The notes under the pieces are model-generated. The model was given only the letters and a program-made list of their open reading frames with translations. It did not search any database and was not told where the DNA came from. Both the position numbers and the translations under genes were made by a program. A DNA stretch of 64,000 bases from Strongylocentrotus purpuratus (taxonomy: Eukaryota > Echinodermata > Echinoidea > Camarodonta > Strongylocentrotidae). Shown one piece after another: positions 59,114-64,000 of the stretch. The stretch covers positions 28,493,291 to 28,557,290 of the forward strand of contig NW_022145604.1 of the NCBI RefSeq assembly GCF_000002235.5, read 5' to 3'. The first letter of the stretch is position 1; each line of letters opens with the position of its first letter.

Positions 59114-59929
59114 AAGATACCTTGATTATCAAAATGAAAGTAAATGGAAAATCTTTTTGAAATCATCTCTCAAAAAGTTTGGCGGAGACCACTTTTTTAA
59201 GTGGAATATTTGTTCAAAGCACATGGTTTTTAATGAAAACATAGATCCATTTTGGAAGGATGTTCTTACTGCGTGGTGTCATTACAAGTACTATAATCCA
59301 GTTAAGTTTAAGGAAATCATTTCACAACCCTTATGGTTTAACTCTCACATTTTGATTGATGGTAAACCGATTTTTGTTGAAAGGTGGTTTAAAGAAAATA
59401 TGATATATATAAAAGATATATTAAACCATGATGGGTCCTTTATACCGTTTGATCAAGTGTTACAGAAGTATGGTTCAGATTCATTTCTAACCTATTTTTC
59501 AATATTAGCTGCCATTCCTAAGAATTGGAAAGATACTATAAAGCATGGTGACTGTAAACATGATGTTTTATTGTTGTTGAATGCAAGCGATATTCTTTTG
59601 AATGACTTCCTAAGACTGAAAAAAGTTTCAAAATTATGTTACCTTCTTTTTTGAAAAAACATACAATTTCAATATCAGAAACAGATCACCAAAATAAATG
59701 GCAATCTGATTTATCAGTTGATTTGAACAGCTCGTTAATATGGAAAAATCGTTTCTCTTTGATTTACAAATCTTCAAATGAAAATAAAATGAGAAATTTC
59801 CAATTTAAGTTCATTCACAGGAAAATTGCGACTGAATATTTGCTATGTAAAATGGGGATTCATGAATCTCCTGATTGTAATTTCTGTGAAACCTATCCAC
59901 AAACCCTATTACATCTCTTAAAAGTGTGA
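59103..59929 (+). CDS. LINE ORF2, post-RT C-terminal region (frame broken once)
   Basis: Two overlapping frames, 59103-59654 and 59636-59929. The first has FGGDHFFKWNICSKHM, DPFWKDVLTAWCHYKYYN and SQPLWFNSHILIDGKPIF, characteristic of L1/Tx1-type post-RT sequence. The second has MRNFQFKFIHRKIATEYLLC and a zinc-knuckle-like C..C....TLLHLL ending. The reverse transcriptase that should precede them is absent. Confidence 0.82.
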
Positions 59930-60400
59930 GATTGTGTGTAAATTCTGGAACGAAATATTTTCTTGACTTAAAGATAAACAATTTCGACAAAACATGTTCT
60001 CTGAGGAAGAAATTTGCTTTGGGACTTTAATGATTAATAATTTTTATTTAGTAAACACAGTCATACTCCATGCTAAATATTTCATTTTCTCTTGTAAGAT
60101 ACAGAACACGATTCCCAAGTTTCAGCCTTTCCTAGTTTCTGTTAGACATTTAGAAAGAACAGAACGTATTATTGCTTTCAAAAAGAATCGTCTCGAATTC
60201 CATGAGAAAAAATGGCAAGTGTTTAGAGACTAAAAAAGTAGGTGTTCATTTTTTTTTTAATCTCTCCTGTACTGAATGTTTGTTTTCTATATTTGCATAT
60301 TTTATGATTGATTTAATTTTGATGTTTCATGCATGTAATTATTTTCTTGACATGTAAAACTTGTGAATTGTGAAATAAAGATGGAAAAAAAAAAAAAAAA

Positions 60401-60581
60401 AGCAGGGCTCTTCAAATGCCTTCATATTCCAAATATGACAAGTAACAGCTTAAAAATGAGACCCGATTTTTATGCCACATATGTGTGTGTAGTCCCATGT
60501 ACATCTTTATGTGTACAGTGCTTTTTACTTTACCAAGACTGGGACAAATTTATTATCATTTTGATGACTCCAAAACCGTGC
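60401..60581 (+). repeat. Right copy of long LINE-flanking direct repeat
   Basis: Directly follows the poly(A) tail and repeats 57559-57740 with a single-base indel. Confidence 0.95.
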
Positions 60582-61430
60582 AGTACACACCAATACTAAT
60601 ATGCTACATGATCAACCTTTTCTGAACCATACCACACTGTTTCTTTCACAATGCAATCGCATAATCAGAATTCAATATTATTTTTAAGGACGTGTTTCAA
60701 GTTGTGTGTTTAAATTGAATTTTATAAATAACTTTTAAGGTATTAACCTCTAATCACCATGGGTTTGGTGTCAAACTAAAAACAATGTTTCTGGTAGGAA
60801 ATTAAAAATATCATCAAGTTAAGATCAATTGCAATTATATAGTGGGTAAAATATAAATTTTAAGCCGACAATGTATGATATTTTTTTGTGGTTGATATTT
60901 CCCCCCCCCCCCCCCGAATTTTGGCAAGAACATTGGTATATTAAAGGTAATACACAGTTTTGGTATGGAGTCAATTTGGTTCAAATAAACGTATTGGAAG
61001 CCTTATGCGATCCTACTATAATCAATGATCGTTGTTGCAATTGAAATCGAGGTTAAATTGATGAACTTGCGAATAATAAACTCTTTATATTGTATAGCTT
61101 CCTCCTAAGATTGATATTACTTTAGCTTCAGAACAATATGTTTCTTGACTAAAATCGACCGATTTTCTATTCCGGTTGGAAAATCATATATCATAACTGC
61201 ATATTCTGAGATTGTCATGGTCGCAGCTACCATTGTTTGGCTATAGGCGCTATTTGAGATTTATCGGGAGCACCGATAAATTAGATATTTTAATTTCTCG
61301 AAATCCTTAGCGTTTTAAGAGCACAATTTTTTCAAAGTTGCTCATTCTAACATTATATTTCACAATGGTAATGCACATTTTAAATTTCATAATCCAATCC
61401 TGTTGAAATATTACCAAAACTTTGTATTAC
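60582..61430. other. No gene recognised
   Basis: AT-rich sequence with a C run (60901-60915); an AT-rich block near 60730-60800 vaguely resembles the 57031-57330 repeat. No coding signal. Confidence 0.35.
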
Positions 61431-61435
61431 CTTAA

Positions 61436-61852
61436 AGATACTATGTCCCTTTTGCAGCCTACATCAAATTCTGTAGAACTTTGCAGGAAATATGAATATC
61501 TCATGCATGTCCTATCTGTGAAATTTAAACATTACAGTGTCCTAGCATTCAAATTTTACCAGGAAACCTGTTTACCTACTAGACTTCACTGTCAGACATT
61601 ATTGAGTGACTGACTCACATCTTCTTTTCTTTGGTAATTACATACATAAAATGAGCTGTAACATATACATGAACATTTGTCTATATCTTTTACTTTATGT
61701 CGATTCGACAACTAATGGTCGTTATTTTACCACTAAAACCCATTTTCTAGTCCTTTTGTTTTGAGGGAAGTTCAAAATTAGTATTGTCTTTCAAATGCCG
61801 TTGGAATTTAATATTTTTCATTTTGTGGCCTGAATATGGGACAAAGTACCTT
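61436..61852 (+). mobile_element. TTAA-type MITE, copy 2
   Basis: TTAA lies at both ends (61432-61435, 61853-61856). Ends AGATACTATGTCCC and (reversed) AAGGTACTTTGTCCC. Shorter than copy 1 at 17742-18275 by an internal deletion of about 100 bp. Confidence 0.85.
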
Positions 61853-61856
61853 TTAA

Positions 61857-63180
61857 CTGGACGATAGTTATTAAAAAGTTAGTATTAATATACACAGTTT
61901 AAATGATAAGGAGTGCTGAGTGCAATTGATAATTACTATATTCTATGAAGTTTCAGGAAATGTGCGTTTGGGCAGTTGCCTCCCCACCCCTCCCCCCCCC
62001 CGCCAAAACACACAAGCACACTATCAACCAGTCTGTGACACCTCCCTTCATCTGGCTGCCTAGTAAAATCTTGCCATGGTAGAGACAAATATTTTAACAT
62101 AATCTAAGAAAGATAACTTTGCTGGAGCGTTTATGTGGTGGTACATTCGTTAAATATGAATATCAAATCTGAGCCTTTTTGTGTTTTCTTTTCAATTTGT
62201 AATGAAAAAACGTATAAATACGAATATCATTTTACATATAAAAAATGCTCCTGAGGATTGAGCTTCATGGTTTTCCACCTATATATATATATTTTTTTTT
62301 TTTATATAGTTGCATAAATATAGCTGCGTGAAAAATAGCTGATACATTTCTTTTTTTTAAATTATAATAAAACATTTGCTTTAATAATTAGTATTAAAAA
62401 AAAAAACATTTCTTATCTTACAACCATCAGAATATAGTTTATTGCATTGGTATTTATTTGTTTTATAAATATTCATGTTTAAACAAACAAAAAATGCGTA
62501 TATAGATTTTAGTAATAAGAAATAGTTTTATTTAAATGGTGAATCGAATGTGAGAAGGGCATTACTGTGATAAAAATCATATATATCTAGTATTTCATGA
62601 GTCGTACATCTGTCTAAAATAGTCTATGATAGTCGCAAGGGACATCGATCTAAAGATTACAACAGGGGTTGCCAATTTTGTCAAAATTAATGTTCCAAAT
62701 TAAATACCAGCACTTCTATTGTCCTTGTATAGAGTTTGAATACAAAATTATGTCCACTCACAGTGGTTGGATTTGCATTTTGCCTTGCAAACTCAGCATG
62801 CCATCTCTAATACATCAAATGTCATACTGGTTATTAGTCAACCCAGTTGGAGCTTAGCCTGGGGCACTCGTATTTAAAAAGGTTCATTTAGTTTAAGGGA
62901 AAATAATTGTGAAAACTTCTGATACCATTGCGTTCATTACTCCTAAGATTCAGAACTCCGAAAGCATAGTGTATTGCGCCGAACGGGCGGGCGTGGGAAT
63001 GAATTCCCATTTTCATTTCTCAATTTGTCCTGCACGGGAATCACTACGGCCCTCTTTTGGTTCTGAAAAGGAGTGGTCTGCAGAGGAGTGTGTTTCGCCT
63101 AGAGCTTTATTTATTTCCTTTTCTTATTTTATTTTCTTTCTCTCGGGGGAGGACCGTGGCAAGTTCGCTCACCTTAAATG
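61857..63180. other. No gene recognised
   Basis: AT-rich with T and A runs (62290-62410). The frame at 62909-63331 runs into the GC-rich MITE and has no domain. Confidence 0.35.
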
Positions 63181-63183
63181 CGC

Positions 63184-63517
63184 CTTATGCTATGGTCACA
63201 TTACCCAAAAGTATCCTGCTCGGCGGCCGAGCGGCGAGTTTTTAACCAATTCTGCCCGGCGGCTGCCCTGCCACCGAGCGGCGGCCGTCCAGGCACCGCT
63301 CGTTTTTAGGGCATCGCTCGGTCGCCGCTGAAGTTTTAGCGGAGTTAAAATTTGGGCGGCGCCTGCTCACTTTTCACTCGCCGCCCAAAATACGCTCGGT
63401 TCCTGGGCGGTCGCCGCCCGGGCACCGACCTAATTGCCTAGATGCCTAAATTCCAGCAGCGACCGAGCAGGCTACTGATCGGTCGGTCGCTGCTCAGATT
63501 TGTGACCATAGCATAAG
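63184..63517. mobile_element. 334-bp GC-rich inverted-repeat MITE
   Basis: The ends CTTATGCTATGGTCACA and TGTGACCATAGCATAAG are exact inverted repeats (17 bp). The interior is dense in CGGCGGCCGAGCGGC-like motifs in both orientations. GC content contrasts sharply with the AT-rich flanks. Confidence 0.88.
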
Positions 63518-64000
63518 CAGAAAATGGTGACATAATGAAAATGCCTTAACTCGCCTTTCTTTCTAAATTTGGAAGACTTCTGAACTCACTAGCACAAGTT
63601 GACTATCAACACTAATCTATTATGTCTTTGGATGCCATTTAAATGACAAAATCAAATAGAAAAACATGATACCTATCCGGTCTTAGAGCAACTAAAACTC
63701 ATAATTGCAGCTCTGTCGAAAGATCAAAATAATAACCAAATAACAACAGAACCACGTCATCTAGACATGCCTTTATATTTTTCTTCATCATGTCTATGAC
63801 ACAAAACTCATTTGATGTTTTTTAGGGGCGGACTGGGATTTTTTTTTTTTTGTAAGTTTGATGCGACCAGCCTACTCAATTTATAAGATGCATATATCAG
63901 ATGGCCTCCAGACCACAATCCAACTGGACCTAGATCCGGCCAAAAATAAAGAGCGGCTCGTGGGGAAAATTCCACTCTGTCCCTGAATATTTCCTTAGGA

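Larger units (their letters stand above)
57741..60400 (+). mobile_element. Internally deleted L1/Tx1-like LINE with poly(A) tail
   Basis: A 2660-bp insertion between two copies of a 181-bp target repeat, ending in a poly(A) run (60385-60400). ORF1 remains as a 107-codon coiled-coil frame. ORF2 has an endonuclease start, then jumps to the post-RT C-terminus; the reverse transcriptase domain is missing. It is therefore non-autonomous. The near-identity of the flanking repeats shows that the insertion is recent. Confidence 0.9.

Noticed and set aside
63057-63331. Arg/Ala-rich plus frames near the right end
   Set aside because: They run into the GC-rich MITE at 63184-63517 and show no domain or splice signals.

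Overview
This is eukaryotic, animal-type nuclear DNA: AT-rich, intron-dominated and crowded with repeats. The only host gene I can support is a mosaic extracellular protein on the minus strand. Its exons run from about 52.97 kb down to 0.89 kb and encode HYR and sushi/CCP modules. HYR plus six-cysteine CCP modules on class 1-1 exons, tRNA-derived SINEs, CR1/L2-like and L1/Tx1-like LINEs, many foldback MITEs and long poly-G runs together suggest an invertebrate deuterostome. An echinoderm such as a sea urchin is my first guess, but I cannot prove it without a search.

Host gene, in transcript order (right to left): a linker exon with a hydrophobic stretch (52801-52965), an HYR domain split over two exons (51467-51623 and 50912-51024), CCP (50053-50259), CCP (45473-45658), a one-exon HYR (43307-43570), CCP (8488-8688), CCP (1725-1916), CCP (891-1085). 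All junctions have AG/GT sites and the reading phase carries through every one. Neither the start nor the stop codon is in the window. The order HYR-CCP-CCP-HYR-CCP-CCP-CCP recalls the SVEP1/SRPX/hyalin-like group of secreted or adhesive proteins. The intron between 8.7 and 43.3 kb is about 34.6 kb long and is almost wholly repeats.

Repeat landscape, left to right. At 2.2-4.9 kb lies a decayed CR1-like LINE whose catalytic YVDD box is split by a tRNA-derived SINE. At 5.2-7.05 kb is a 1.9 kb inverted-repeat transposon. At 7.5-8.4 kb is an L1-type ORF1 fragment split by a GC-rich inverted-repeat element. At 9.2-9.85 kb is an L2-like LINE 3' end, and at 11.8-12.05 kb a SINE. At 12.15-13.1 kb is a long-arm inverted-repeat element. 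At 13.2-15.7 kb is an inverted-repeat element whose core is a 51-bp minisatellite. At 18.4-21.9 kb is a repeat complex holding a TTAA element with a paralogous empty site. At 24.9-27.3 kb are LINE scraps. At 31.6-35.07 kb is an inverted-repeat element packed with about 11 tandem units that each carry nuclear-receptor-like half-sites; it has a LINE inserted in it. At 35.1-42.4 kb is a higher-order satellite of about 110-bp units with a CG-rich palindrome, and a 1.84 kb foldback transposon sits inside it. At 43.7-50 kb are several foldback and mariner-like MITEs between exons, plus a second small array of the same satellite (48.0-48.7 kb). At 53.1-56.6 kb is a dense MITE cluster. At 57.6-60.6 kb is an internally deleted L1/Tx1-like LINE flanked by an exceptionally long (about 181 bp) near-identical direct repeat. 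At 61.4-63.5 kb are two more MITEs.

I saw no rRNA, no intact tRNA gene, no CRISPR array and no convincing second host gene. Most open frames in the window come from low-complexity or purine/pyrimidine-biased repeats.
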